Positions 9,468 to 19,185 are shown, counted from the stretch's first letter. The stretch is DNA of 64,000 nucleotides from Nitrospira sp. (GCA_018242685.1 JAFEBM010000004.1:1-64000); one strand, 5' to 3'. Notes: a model not told the origin generated them from the sequence alone. Program-made: numbers and translations.

Positions 9468-10487
9468 ATGGCTGAACTCGTCTCCATTTTGATACCCGCG
9501 TACAACGCAGAACGCTGGATACGAGACACAGTGCTTTCGGCTATACACCAAACCTGGACGAATAGAGAAATCATAATAGTCGACGATGGATCTACAGATA
9601 ACACGCTCGCCATCGCTAGGACATATGAATCCAAAATGGTCAAGGTTGTAGCCCAACAGAACAAAGGAGCGAGTGTCGCACGCAATGAGTGCTTGCGCTA
9701 TGCACAGGGAAATTATGTTCAGTGGTTAGATGCAGATGATATCTTGGCGCCTGACAAGATCTCTGAACAAATGAAGGCTGCTACAACGGGGCAGACTGAC
9801 TTAACAATTCTCTCGTCATCTTTTGCTCTCTTCTATTGGCGGTGGGAAAAGGCACAATTTGTTTCTACTCCACTATGGAAGGATCTAACTCCTATTGAGT
9901 ATTTGATTGCTCATCTTTCAGAAGGATACTGGATGAATCCTGCTGTGTGGCTTGTGAGTCGAAGACTCACTGAGAAAGCAGGCCCTTGGAATGAAAGTCT
10001 ATCTTTGAACGATGACGGCGAGTACTTCTGTCGAGTAGTCAGTTTAAGTGAGAACATTAAGTTCGTACGAGAGGCAAAGTGCTATTACCGTATGTCAAGT
10101 TTCAACCAATTGAGCCGAGCGAGATCTGAACGCGCATGCGAATCATTGTTGGTTTCGCTGGAGCTGTGCATTCGATATCTTAGGGCCTTAGAGGATAGCG
10201 AAAGAACAAGGGGAGCGAGCCTATCGTGTCTGCAATTGTATATGGGGTATTTTTATCCGGAGAAGACTAGACTTCTGGAAGTGATGGATGGTCTCGCCGC
10301 CGAATTAGGAGGAGAGTTGAAGCCTCCGGCCTGTAATTCGACATTTAGAATCTTGAAGGGCTTGATCGGCTGGAATGCCGCGTGTGCAGCAACGACCGCT
10401 CACCGCAAGCTACGGCTAGCTGCAGCTGTGAAGTGGGATGAAACGTTGTATAGGATCGCCTCACTCTCAGGCAAAGGACTGTGCTGA
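9468..10487 (+). CDS. family 2 glycosyltransferase
   Basis: GT2 domain with SILIPAYNAERWIRDTVLSA at residues 5-24, IIIVDDGSTDNT near 40 and the DXD-type metal motif WLDADD near residue 85. The last 120 residues are variable. A 233-base spacer with no recognisable gene precedes it. Like its neighbours it is likely to build the repeat unit on undecaprenyl diphosphate. No signal peptide or membrane helix is evident. The donor sugar cannot be inferred. Confidence 0.85.
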   Translation: MAELVSILIPAYNAERWIRDTVLSAIHQTWTNREIIIVDDGSTDNTLAIARTYESKMVKVVAQQNKGASVARNECLRYAQGNYVQWLDADDILAPDKISEQMKAATTGQTDLTILSSSFALFYWRWEKAQFVSTPLWKDLTPIEYLIAHLSEGYWMNPAVWLVSRRLTEKAGPWNESLSLNDDGEYFCRVVSLSENIKFVREAKCYYRMSSFNQLSRARSERACESLLVSLELCIRYLRALEDSERTRGASLSCLQLYMGYFYPEKTRLLEVMDGLAAELGGELKPPACNSTFRILKGLIGWNAACAATTAHRKLRLAAAVKWDETLYRIASLSGKGLC

Positions 10488-10604
10488 TCCGCCAATTATT
10501 GTTGCACAGTGATTTGGTCAAGCCATGCTGGATCGTCAGAAGAAGATTTTTATGGCGGGATCTATTCTTGCTCCCAATGCTGATGGCGCTTAAGGACGCC
10601 CTCA

Positions 10605-11690
10605 ATGAGCACTTGTAAAACACAGAATACGATATGGATTGATTTAGACAATTCCCCGCATGTGCCTTTCTTCGTGCCCATTATTGAGGAGTTGAGGAGG
10701 AAGGGCCATAGGGTTGTCCTCACGATTCGAGATACGTTTCAGGTGCGAGGACTCGCCGATCAATACCAACTAAGCTACGAAAGTGTTGGGAAGCACTACG
10801 GCGCCAATAAGCTGTTGAAGGTTATTGGGACCATATGGCGCAGTCTGCAATTGGCCTCCGTGATCCTAAAGGAAAAACCGGATCTGTCGTTGTCCCACGG
10901 CTCACGTTCTCTTCTGCTGCTCTCTTCGGTTCTTCATATCCCAACGATATTACTGTTTGATTATGAACATGCCCAACGGTTACCTTTTATAACACCTACC
11001 CTTGGTATCGCGCCGGAAGTCATCGATGCTTCCCGACTGACAAGGCAATTTAAACAAGGCCTTCGCAAATATAATGGACTGAAAGAGGACGTATACGTCG
11101 CTTCGTTCAAACCAAGCTCTTCTATCTTGCAGCAATTGAATCTCAAGGAAGATGAGATCATCGCAACGATACGTCCTCCTGCCACGGAAGCGCACTACCA
11201 CAATCCTGAAAGTGAAAAGTTGTTTGGTGAAGCCGTGAATTTCCTTGGCAGCTGCCCGAACATCCGAATGGTGATATTGCCACGAAACGAAAAGACACAA
11301 AAAGAGTTTATCCGTCGAACGTGGCCTGGATGGTGTCAGGACGGAAAAATCCTTATCCCTGATCGAGTCATCAACGGCCTTGATTTAATATGGCACTCGG
11401 ACTTGGTCATCAGCGGTGGCGGTACGATGAATCGAGAAGCTGCTGCCCTGGGCGTTCCCGTCTACAGCATTTTTCGCGGGCAGCTCGGGGCCGTGGATCG
11501 ATATTTGGCCGACCACGGTCGCCTGACGCTGATCGAAACCCCGACAGATGTCAGGGCACGGATCCAGCCGGCAAAACGGCGTAGAGAAATGGAACTTACT
11601 GGCAAATGGCAGGCCTTGGAGCAAATTATGTCTGCCATTGAAGAGGTATTTGACCGTCTTCCTTTGAAATCTGAACGAAGAGTGATCTGA
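10605..11690 (+). CDS. DUF354 family GT-B-like protein
   Basis: This matches the DUF354 family, whose members have a GT-B fold related to MurG and WecB and occur in polysaccharide loci, but whose reaction is not established. IWIDLDNSPHVPFFVPIIEE at the N-terminus is the family hallmark. The GGGTMNREAAALGVP segment near residue 275 resembles the nucleotide-sugar binding loop of GT-B enzymes. The stop codon TGA overlaps by one base the ATG of a wecB-type gene. That tight coupling suggests the two once worked together; the wecB copy is now only a stump. Confidence 0.82.
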   Translation: MSTCKTQNTIWIDLDNSPHVPFFVPIIEELRRKGHRVVLTIRDTFQVRGLADQYQLSYESVGKHYGANKLLKVIGTIWRSLQLASVILKEKPDLSLSHGSRSLLLLSSVLHIPTILLFDYEHAQRLPFITPTLGIAPEVIDASRLTRQFKQGLRKYNGLKEDVYVASFKPSSSILQQLNLKEDEIIATIRPPATEAHYHNPESEKLFGEAVNFLGSCPNIRMVILPRNEKTQKEFIRRTWPGWCQDGKILIPDRVINGLDLIWHSDLVISGGGTMNREAAALGVPVYSIFRGQLGAVDRYLADHGRLTLIETPTDVRARIQPAKRRREMELTGKWQALEQIMSAIEEVFDRLPLKSERRVI

Positions 11691-11830
11691 TGTTAATTCA
11701 TCTCGTTTGCGCAGCTCGGCCGAACTTTATGAAAGTCGCGCCTCTCTATCATGCCTCGAAGAAGGAGCAATGGGCTCAACCGATTTTGGCGCATACCGTT
11801 CAGCACTACGATCCAAATATGTCCGAATGA
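11690..11830 (+). pseudogene. wecB-type UDP-GlcNAc 2-epimerase, 5' stump
   Basis: The first 46 codons match the N-terminus of UDP-N-acetylglucosamine 2-epimerase: LIHLVCAARPNFMKVAPLYH and then PILAHTVQHYDPNMSE, the segments that bind the nucleotide sugar. The frame then meets TGA, and none of the remaining 320 or so residues of a WecB protein is found downstream. An IS630-type transposase remnant on the opposite strand begins within about 30 bases. The simplest reading is IS insertion followed by deletion of the rest of the gene. The ATG overlaps the previous stop by one base, so the intact gene was coupled to the DUF354 gene. Confidence 0.8.
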
Positions 11831-11860
11831 ACGAGCTGCAGGCTGCGACGAATGGACCGC

Positions 11861-12211
11861 TCACGAAGACGCAGACACCTTCGTCGTTGCAACGGGCTGC
11901 GTTCTTTGTAGCCGGTCGTTTTTGTTCCGGGTCCATCCCATCTTGTGGAGCGCGTTCTAGATGCAATGGCGCGAGACCCTGAAATGCCGGGCCACTTCCG
12001 CCTGCGTCAGGTCGTCATGCGTGACGACACGACGCCGCAAGGCCTCCCAATCCAGTTTGTGGGAGGTGTTCGGCCCAGGTCGCTTGTACGTCAGACCACC
12101 GGGTTTGAGCCATCGGTACACGCTCGCCGCACCCACTTTGAACCGCCGGGCAGCCTCTGCCTTGCTTCCGCCGCCTCGCACAAAACTCACCACGCGCATG
12201 CGCAAATCCAA
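11861..12211 (-). pseudogene. IS630-type transposase remnant
   Basis: Read on the - strand from ATG at 12211, the product begins with a helix-turn-helix (GGSKAEAARRFKVGAASVYR) followed by a second one (DLTQAEVARHFRVSRHCI), as in IS630-family transposases. An in-frame TAG at 11957-11959 replaces what should be Trp, because the frame continues with NALHKMGWTRNKNDRL after it. The sequence degenerates by 11861 and the catalytic DDE domain is absent. It lies where the body of the wecB-type gene should be. Confidence 0.75.
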
Positions 12212-12311
12212 TGAACATCTCCTTCTCTATTCTTCCAGAGTTCAACTACCTGTCTATCAGTAATTGTGGGCTTGGCTATATAACCAATAGCTGGGATCGG
12301 GCCAAAATTGT

Positions 12312-13589
12312 GTGTTGACGACGGATCGTCCGATGGGTCGATTTGAAATACCTCATGAACAAGCAGTGAGGGTCAGAGGCTGTTTATTCAGCCTCATGGA
12401 TTATTGCAAAAGATACGATTGGGCGGGGTTCGATCCCTATGACGCGTTAAATAGCCGAATATTCAACCATACGCCATTTGCGAAAAGCAGAATCTGCAGA
12501 ATAGCGATCACTCAAATCATGAAACGGCTACCCATCAATCTCCGGCCGCTCCTTCTGGTGTCACGCGAACAGAACCCTAAGGCGCTCGCGCTTTTTCTAA
12601 TGACGTTTGTGAAGTTGGCGAAACTTGATTGCCTTGACCAAAAGGATCTGATCGAATTCATGGTCGAGAGATTAGCAGGTTTGCGGTCACCAGATAGTCC
12701 TTACTGGTGCTGGGGATACAGCTTCCCTTGGCAGACGAGGACCAACATGGTTCCCCGATGGTCGCCGAACCTTGTGTGCACATCGTTCGTTGCCAATGCA
12801 TTGTTGGACGCGTTTGAATTAAGGCGGGAGTCCAGATACCTGAGCATGGCAAAAAGTGCCGGGGAGTACATGTTGAATGACCTTTATTGGACGGAAGACA
12901 ACTATAGTGCGGGTTTCAGTTACCCATTCCCTGGTTTTCGAGCACGAGTGCACAATGCTAACTTTCTTGGGTCAGCGCTGTTTTGTAGGCTTTACAAGCA
13001 CAGCGGCGACAAGAGATTTCTCGAGCCAGCACTGAAGGTTGCTCAGTATTCATCCAGCAAGCAGCATGCAGATGGATCATGGGACTATGGCGAATTGCCA
13101 ACACAACGTTGGATTGATAACTTCCATACCGGATATAACCTGTGTGCGTTGGAGTCTATCTGCCAAAATTGTAGAAGCGCTGGATTTGAGGATCATGTCC
13201 GCCGCGGCTTTCAATTCTACCGTGGTAGTTTTTTCACAAAGGACAATGCGCCGAGATATTTTCATAACGCCACCTATCCTATCGATACTCACAGTGTGGC
13301 CCAAAGCATCATCACGCTGTTGATGCTAAGTAGGTATGAGAAGGATAGTGCAAGGCTTGCCATGTCTGTATTTGAGTGGGCTAGAGTTCACATGTGGGAC
13401 AGCGATGGCTGCTTCTACTATCAAGTGATGCCGTTTTGGACCAATAAGATTTCTTACATGCGGTGGTCGCAGGCTTGGATGCTTTTGGCTCTTGCCACAT
13501 TACTGGAACATTGCGGGCAAGGTGAACAGGTGCATAGGGACCAGCAGCCTGGGACAACATCCTGCACCGTGAATGAGGCACTAAAGTGA
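12312..13589 (+). CDS. six-hairpin (alpha/alpha)6-like protein of polysaccharide loci
   Basis: A 425-residue protein without a recognised named domain. Its repeated pattern of helix pairs with aromatic-rich loops (YWCWGYSFPWQ, GSWDYGELPTQRWIDNFHTG, YMRWSQAWMLLALATLLE) is typical of (alpha/alpha)6-toroid enzymes such as six-hairpin glycosidases, C5-epimerases and lyases acting on polysaccharides. There is no signal peptide, so it would act in the cytoplasm, which is odd for a polymer-degrading enzyme. The proposed GTG start is weakly supported; ATG at 12333 is an alternative. The stop overlaps the next start in GTGA, indicating coupling to a glycosyltransferase. Confidence 0.6.
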   Translation: MLTTDRPMGRFEIPHEQAVRVRGCLFSLMDYCKRYDWAGFDPYDALNSRIFNHTPFAKSRICRIAITQIMKRLPINLRPLLLVSREQNPKALALFLMTFVKLAKLDCLDQKDLIEFMVERLAGLRSPDSPYWCWGYSFPWQTRTNMVPRWSPNLVCTSFVANALLDAFELRRESRYLSMAKSAGEYMLNDLYWTEDNYSAGFSYPFPGFRARVHNANFLGSALFCRLYKHSGDKRFLEPALKVAQYSSSKQHADGSWDYGELPTQRWIDNFHTGYNLCALESICQNCRSAGFEDHVRRGFQFYRGSFFTKDNAPRYFHNATYPIDTHSVAQSIITLLMLSRYEKDSARLAMSVFEWARVHMWDSDGCFYYQVMPFWTNKISYMRWSQAWMLLALATLLEHCGQGEQVHRDQQPGTTSCTVNEALK

Positions 13590-14515
13590 CGGTCGGGCCA
13601 ACGACATCGCTCTCAGCTCCGAGTGGGACTGAAGCCGTCAAATACTCTGGGTACGTCCTTATTACCCCCGCTCGGAACGAAGCCCTGTTCATCGAGGAAA
13701 CGATAAAGTCTGTCATCGCACAGACTGTCCGTCCAGTCCAGTGGATGATTGTCAGTGACGGTTCAACTGATGGCACGGATGACATTGCGAAGAAGTATTC
13801 AACTGGACATCCGTGGATCCAACTCGTGAGGACGCCTGAGCGGACGGAACGTCACTTCGCGGGAAAGGTTCATGCGTTTAACGCTGGTTATGCGAAGGTC
13901 AAAGATCTGCCATACGAATATATTGGAAGTTTGGACGCTGACATCACATTCGATTCCGACTATTTTGCTTTCCTGCTTAACAAATTTGAACAGATCTCTG
14001 ACTTGGGTGTAGCTGGAACCCCTTTTGTGGAGGCGGGCTTCAAGTATGATTACAACTTCGTTAGCATTGACCACGTATCCGGAGCGTGTCAGTTCTTTAG
14101 GCGAAAATGTTTTGAAGAGATTGGTGGGTACAAGCCCATTCGAGAAGGTGGTATCGATTGGGTTGCCGTGACAACGGCGAGAATGAAGGGTTGGAAGACG
14201 AGAACCTTTACGGAAAGGACATGCCAACACCACCGAAAAATTGGTACAGGGAAAAGTAGTGTGTTTAAGGCGAAATTTAGGGTTGGACAACAGGACTATT
14301 ATCTCGGAGGGCATCCCGTGTGGGAGGTCTTTAGGGCATTATATCAACTGACCATGAAGCCCTACGTTCTTGGTGGAGTGCTGATTTACTCGGGATATCT
14401 TTGGTCTCTCTTGACGAGGCGTAAAAGGCCAATAACGGAGGACTTAATAGATTTTCGTCGAAAAGAGCAAATGCAAAGACTTAAGACGTTTATCCTTAGA
14501 ACGGCAGGTCGCTGA
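13586..14515 (+). CDS. family 2 glycosyltransferase
   Basis: GT2 domain with YVLITPARNEALFIEETIKS near residues 22-41, VSDGSTDGT near 57 and LDADITFD near residue 115 as metal-binding site. GAGCxFF-type acceptor segment reads SGACQFFRRKCFEEIGGY. The C-terminal 60 residues include a hydrophobic stretch (VLGGVLIYSGYLW) that could anchor the enzyme to the membrane. Translation starts at GTG inside the GTGA overlap with the preceding gene, so the two proteins are made together. Confidence 0.83.
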   Translation: MTVGPTTSLSAPSGTEAVKYSGYVLITPARNEALFIEETIKSVIAQTVRPVQWMIVSDGSTDGTDDIAKKYSTGHPWIQLVRTPERTERHFAGKVHAFNAGYAKVKDLPYEYIGSLDADITFDSDYFAFLLNKFEQISDLGVAGTPFVEAGFKYDYNFVSIDHVSGACQFFRRKCFEEIGGYKPIREGGIDWVAVTTARMKGWKTRTFTERTCQHHRKIGTGKSSVFKAKFRVGQQDYYLGGHPVWEVFRALYQLTMKPYVLGGVLIYSGYLWSLLTRRKRPITEDLIDFRRKEQMQRLKTFILRTAGR

Positions 14516-14597
14516 GTTGCTTTTTCAGCTTTCATGCGACACGAGAATGTAAGGATGACTGGACCTCCTGCTTTCGACAATGGCTTAGTATCGTAAC

Positions 14598-15200
14598 GTG
14601 ACGAATCTCATTCGGCGACTTCGCAAAATTATTAATTCGCGAATATTAAAAAAATGGGGAAGAACTTCGAGAGCAAAAGTGATCTGGGATGAGGAGTTTG
14701 CAACAGGCCAATGGGAATACCTCAATAACACATCGGAAGACATCATCTACGGCTATCTCGGAAAGTACTTAAACAATGGGCGCATCTTAGATCTCGGTTG
14801 TGGATCCGGTAACACGGGAAACGAACTCGATATCTCGCTGTATTCAAACTATACGGGAGTCGATATATCGGAAGTCGCGACTCGACGCGCCGAAGCGAGA
14901 TCGATGAAAAATGGCAGGCGAGAGAGAAATGAGTATTTCTGTAGTGCTATAGCCTCCTTTGCTCCCCGCATGAACTATGACGTCATCTTATTTAGAGAAT
15001 CAATATTCTATATTCCACTCTCTCGAATTGAGGCGGTGCTAGAAAGATATTCAGCATTTCTCAGTGAAAATGGCGTTTTTGTTGTCAAGATGTGTGATAG
15101 GAAAAAGTACTCAAAGATCGTACAACTTATTGAGTCTAACCATCGAATCTTGGAGATGACGCCATCAGCAGATCGGAATGTCGTGCTCATATTTAGATGA
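14598..15200 (+). CDS. class I SAM-dependent methyltransferase
   Basis: A 200-residue protein with the SAM-binding glycine motif I, ILDLGCGSGNTGNELD, near residues 58-73, and a YTGVDIS motif II shortly after. It probably methylates a sugar or a growing polysaccharide chain, given the glycosyltransferases on both sides. The start is GTG. The C-terminus is short but ends with the expected last beta strand (NVVLIFR). Substrate unknown. Confidence 0.75.
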   Translation: MTNLIRRLRKIINSRILKKWGRTSRAKVIWDEEFATGQWEYLNNTSEDIIYGYLGKYLNNGRILDLGCGSGNTGNELDISLYSNYTGVDISEVATRRAEARSMKNGRRERNEYFCSAIASFAPRMNYDVILFRESIFYIPLSRIEAVLERYSAFLSENGVFVVKMCDRKKYSKIVQLIESNHRILEMTPSADRNVVLIFR

Positions 15201-15279
15201 CCGCCGACAAATCTCTGGCACGACGTCTGTACAACCTTAACTTCCAAGAAAGTCCTGGCCTGAAATGTAATGGATTGGA

Positions 15280-16200
15280 ATGGCAAGCAAGCTGAATTTG
15301 AACCAAGGGCAGAATCTTGAGCACATTACTGTGTGTGTGTGTACGTACAAGCGGCCTGCGTTCCTTACACGGCTACTTAATGCTCTTCAAGATCAAGACT
15401 CAGCTCCTAAGTTTACCTATGGTCTTGTTGTCATAGACAACGACCATCTCGGAACGGCGGAAAGGGCTGTCCAAGACTTTCGTAAGTCTGCATCCATTTC
15501 TATTTCATATAGAATTGAGCCAAAGCAAAACATAGCGCTGGCGAGGAACAAGGCGATCCACAGTTCGAGGGGAGACTACATCGCGTTCATCGATGACGAC
15601 GAGATACCTCAGCGAAACTGGTTAGTCACTCTCCACGCGATGTTCAAACAACTACATGTCGATGGAGTATTGGGGCCAGTGGTCCCATCCTACGAAGGAA
15701 AACCACCTAAATGGGTGGTCAAGGGAAAGTTCTATGACCGACCATCTCATAAAACTGGAACGGTACTTCACTGGACCAATACGAGAACGGGAAATGTGCT
15801 GCTTCGCCGGTCTATCTTCTCGGACAAGGAAAACATGTTTCGACCCGAGTTCGGGAGCGGCGGAGAAGATCGGGATTTCTTTAGGAGGATGATCGCCAAA
15901 GGGATGCGCTTTGTGTGGTGCGCTGAGGCCCGCGTATATGAAACCATCCCAGCAGATCGGTGTACGAGGTCTTTTATGCTGAGAAGGGCGCTACTGCGCG
16001 GACAACTCCCGCATTTTTCACATGTGGATATGTTGAAATCGCTTGTGGTGATTCCACTGTATACAGCGTCTTTGCCAATTCTTCTCATGGGAGCTCATCA
16101 CACTTTTATGAAGTACCTGATCAAGGACTGTGATCACGTAGGAAGGATCTGCAGCTTTCTCGGGATTCGATTGATCAAGGATAAATACGTGATTCAATAG
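15280..16200 (+). CDS. family 2 glycosyltransferase
   Basis: GT2 enzyme with ITVCVCTYKRPAFLTRLLNA near residues 16-35, an ALARNKAI segment near 87 and IDDDEIPQ near residue 104. GGEDRDFFRRMIAKG near residue 193 is the catalytic-base region of this subgroup. A hydrophobic segment near residue 265 may be a membrane anchor. It is the fifth GT2 enzyme of the locus, so the repeat unit probably has at least five or six sugars. Confidence 0.84.
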   Translation: MASKLNLNQGQNLEHITVCVCTYKRPAFLTRLLNALQDQDSAPKFTYGLVVIDNDHLGTAERAVQDFRKSASISISYRIEPKQNIALARNKAIHSSRGDYIAFIDDDEIPQRNWLVTLHAMFKQLHVDGVLGPVVPSYEGKPPKWVVKGKFYDRPSHKTGTVLHWTNTRTGNVLLRRSIFSDKENMFRPEFGSGGEDRDFFRRMIAKGMRFVWCAEARVYETIPADRCTRSFMLRRALLRGQLPHFSHVDMLKSLVVIPLYTASLPILLMGAHHTFMKYLIKDCDHVGRICSFLGIRLIKDKYVIQ

Positions 16201-16240
16201 CCGCTATTTTCTGGAGATAGGTTTCGATCTAAGGAAAGTT

Positions 16241-17299
16241 ATGGGCTTCAATTTAGGCGATGCAATTATTGAACGCTCTGAACGTATTCTCGTTACTGGA
16301 GCGAATGGATTCATCGGCTCGAAATTGGTTGAAATGCTTCTTGCCGATGGCTTTACGAACGTTCGCTGTCTGGTCAGGTCGGTAGCGTACATGACAAATC
16401 TCAAGAAGGTTCTTGAATCTCCACAATCACGTGAGCTCGAGGTCTGTGAAGGCAACTTATTATCAACGGATGTTTGTAAGAAGGTAGTGGACGGGATTTC
16501 ACTCGTCTATCATTTAGCTGCCGGGAGAGGTGAGAAATCCTATCCGAATGCCTACATGAATTCGGTTGTTACGACTCGAAACTTACTCGATGCATTGGCA
16601 GCGACTAGAAAAGCAAAGCGTATTGTCTGTGTGAGTTCGTTCGTCGTGTACTCCACCGCAGGAATCAAAGCAGGAGGTCTTCTTGATGAAACCTGCTCAA
16701 TTGAAGATCAACCTCACCTGCGAGGCGAGGCGTATTGTTATGCCAAGGTTAGGCAAGAAGAGATTGTCAAGGAATATGTCGAAAAGTACAAGATGCCACA
16801 TGTGATTGTCCGGCCAGGGGTTGTCTATGGTCCCGGGAATAAAGGAATAACTGGAAGGATAGGATTATCAGGATTCGGAGTGTTTCTTCATCTCGGAGGC
16901 TCTAATCGCATTCCCTTCACCTATGTCGACAATTGTTCAAGGGCGATTTTACTCGCGGGTCTCAAGCGAGGAGTGGACGGTGAGATTTTCAATGTCGTCG
17001 ATGATGAGCCGCCCCGCAGCCGACGCTTTTTAAAGATGTACAAAAAGAATGTGCGTGGATTCACATCAATTTATATTCCCCACTTTGTCAGCTATTTTCT
17101 GTGCATTTTGTGGGAGAAATACTCGGCCTGGTCCGAGGGCCAGTTGCCGCCGGTTTTTAACCGAAGAAAATGGTTTGCGTACTGGCGTGGCAACAGCTAT
17201 TCCAATGACAAGATTAAGCGGATGTTAGGCTGGACTCAACAAGTCCCATTTGCGGAAGCTTCGAGGCGTTACTTTGAGAGTGAACGGCAACAGAGGTAA
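16241..17299 (+). CDS. NAD-dependent epimerase/dehydratase
   Basis: Extended SDR enzyme with the cofactor motif ILVTGANGFIGSKLVEML near residues 16-33, VYHLAAGRGE near 89, a CVSSFVVYST active-site strand and YCYAK supplying the catalytic Tyr and Lys. The length of 352 is usual. It should act on a nucleotide sugar as an epimerase, dehydratase or reductase. The stop falls 4 bases before the start of an oxidoreductase, so the pair likely acts in one sugar pathway. Confidence 0.82.
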   Translation: MGFNLGDAIIERSERILVTGANGFIGSKLVEMLLADGFTNVRCLVRSVAYMTNLKKVLESPQSRELEVCEGNLLSTDVCKKVVDGISLVYHLAAGRGEKSYPNAYMNSVVTTRNLLDALAATRKAKRIVCVSSFVVYSTAGIKAGGLLDETCSIEDQPHLRGEAYCYAKVRQEEIVKEYVEKYKMPHVIVRPGVVYGPGNKGITGRIGLSGFGVFLHLGGSNRIPFTYVDNCSRAILLAGLKRGVDGEIFNVVDDEPPRSRRFLKMYKKNVRGFTSIYIPHFVSYFLCILWEKYSAWSEGQLPPVFNRRKWFAYWRGNSYSNDKIKRMLGWTQQVPFAEASRRYFESERQQR

Positions 17300-17303
17300 C
17301 CAC

Positions 17304-18404
17304 GTGCTAAAAGTCGGCATTATCGGATGTGGCAAAATAGCGGACGCTCATGTCGAGCAGCTCATCAGAGTTGCAGGTTGCGAGATTGTCGGCGTCTGTG
17401 ACAGGGAAGAATTGATGGCAAAGCAGTTGTATGAGCGATTTCCCATAAGACGTTATTTTAAGGATGTCGATGCGTTGCTAGATATCGCTAGGCCGGACGT
17501 TGTGCATATCACAACCCCTCCACAGAGCCATTTTGCTCTGGGAAGGCAATGCCTCGAGGCCGGTTGCCATGTGTATATAGAAAAGCCGTTTACAGTCAAT
17601 GCGGTAGAGACCGAAAGCCTTATAGGAATTGCGATCGCAAACGACAAGAAGATTACAGTTGGGCATGATGACCAATTTACGCCAGCCGCAAGGAAGATGA
17701 GAGAATTAATACAAGAGGGGTATCTAGGCAGTGGCCCTGTTCATATGGAGAGTTACTACTGCTATGACCTCGGCGATCCTAGCTACGCCAAAGAGGTCCT
17801 CGGAGACAAGAACCATTGGGTGAGACAGCTTCCGGGAAAGCTCTTTCATAACAATATCAGTCACGGTATCTGTCGGATTGCCGAATTTATAGTAACTGAT
17901 TCGCCTAAAGTTGTCGCAGAAGGTTTCGTGAGCCAATTGATGAAGCGGATAAACGAAGAAGATATTGTGGATGAACTGAGAGTCATCGTCAGTGACGGTG
18001 AAACTACCACTGCATATTTTACGTTTTCATCGCAGATGAGGCCCGTACTCAAACACTTCAGAATTTACGGACAGACAAACGGGTTGGAAATGAACCATGA
18101 CCAACAGACAATCATCAAGGTAAGAGGTCAGAAGTACAAGAGCTATATGGAGAAGTTTATTCCTCCCTATAATTTTGCAAGGCAGTATGTGGGGAATTCC
18201 TTGGCGAATATGCATTCATTCGTCAAGAGAGAGTTTCATATGAAATCGGGCATGAAATTCCTGATCGAATCATTTTATCAGTCCATTCTTCATGGATCGC
18301 CACTGCCTATCTCATACAGGGAAATTCTACTGACGGCTAAAATCATTGACGCCATCTCTACTCAAATCAATGAGCAACTGGCGGCAAAGCAACCTGTATC
18401 ATAA
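17304..18404 (+). CDS. Gfo/Idh/MocA family oxidoreductase
   Basis: N-terminal Rossmann domain with KVGIIGCGKIADAHVEQL at the start and EKPFTVNA near residue 97, the Lys of EKP being the family's catalytic residue. The C-terminal domain is the usual beta-sheet substrate domain. I set the start at GTG 17304 because GAGG sits 7 bases upstream and the next residues are the cofactor motif; an upstream in-frame ATG at 17250 would put 18 unlikely residues inside the previous gene. It probably oxidises or reduces a nucleotide sugar in partnership with the preceding epimerase. Confidence 0.85.
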   Translation: MLKVGIIGCGKIADAHVEQLIRVAGCEIVGVCDREELMAKQLYERFPIRRYFKDVDALLDIARPDVVHITTPPQSHFALGRQCLEAGCHVYIEKPFTVNAVETESLIGIAIANDKKITVGHDDQFTPAARKMRELIQEGYLGSGPVHMESYYCYDLGDPSYAKEVLGDKNHWVRQLPGKLFHNNISHGICRIAEFIVTDSPKVVAEGFVSQLMKRINEEDIVDELRVIVSDGETTTAYFTFSSQMRPVLKHFRIYGQTNGLEMNHDQQTIIKVRGQKYKSYMEKFIPPYNFARQYVGNSLANMHSFVKREFHMKSGMKFLIESFYQSILHGSPLPISYREILLTAKIIDAISTQINEQLAAKQPVS

Positions 18405-18450
18405 GTAGTTTCAAGACTCCGAATCCTTCGCTCTTCGATCGGTTGTCACC

Positions 18451-19185
18451 ATGCTTATCATTAATGCGGACGACTACGGTAAAAACAAGGCTGTTACGGA
18501 TAACACTCTCAAATGCTTAATGAGGGGGCGCGTCACTTCCGCAAGTGCCATGGTCTTCATGGCTGATTCCGAGAGGGCAGCGGAGTTGGCAAAGGGGTCT
18601 GGGCTGGAAACCGGATTGCATCTCAACTTCACTCTCGATTTCGACGCGACTGTCAATCCTAGGAAGGTCATTGAAAGCCAGGGACGTATCGCTTCATTCC
18701 TAAAGATGGGAAAGTACGCGTCATTGTTTTATCATCCAGCTCTCAGAAACGACTTTGAGTATGTGTATGCGGCGCAGTTTAACGAATATCTGCGCCTGTA
18801 TGGCCAAGAGCCGACGCATATCGATGGACATCATCACATGCATCTATGCACAAATATGCTTGTGAGTAAACTTATTCCAGAAGGCACAAAAGTCAGAAGG
18901 AGCTTTAGTAGTTTGCTGAGCAAAAGGGGCGTCTTCAATAGAGGTTATCGCCATATTGTTGATTCCCTCGTAGAAGCGAGATACAGGTCCACCGATATGT
19001 TCTTTAGTATTACTCCTCCTGAGGACATTGAACGATTCCAGCGGATCATTTTGCTGTCGCGGTCGAGGAACGTTGAACTGATGATGCATCCCGAGAGAGG
19101 CGAAGACATGGATCTATTAATGAGCGATCACTTTTCTGGCGTGATTGGTCAAACTAAAATAGGTAGTTATGCGTCGCTGTCCTAA
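18451..19185 (+). CDS. ChbG/YdjC-like carbohydrate deacetylase
   Basis: The N-terminus LIINADDYGKNKAVTDNTL carries the metal-binding Asp pair of the ChbG/HpnK deacetylase family, and GLHLNF near residue 53 and the DGHHHMHL cluster near residue 127 supply the His ligands. The length of 244 is normal. The family hydrolyses N-acetyl groups from chito-oligosaccharides or hopanoid-linked sugars. Here it is probably a second deacetylation step for amino sugars in the polymer. It sits 46 bases after the oxidoreductase and 38 before the polymerase. Confidence 0.83.
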   Translation: MLIINADDYGKNKAVTDNTLKCLMRGRVTSASAMVFMADSERAAELAKGSGLETGLHLNFTLDFDATVNPRKVIESQGRIASFLKMGKYASLFYHPALRNDFEYVYAAQFNEYLRLYGQEPTHIDGHHHMHLCTNMLVSKLIPEGTKVRRSFSSLLSKRGVFNRGYRHIVDSLVEARYRSTDMFFSITPPEDIERFQRIILLSRSRNVELMMHPERGEDMDLLMSDHFSGVIGQTKIGSYASLS

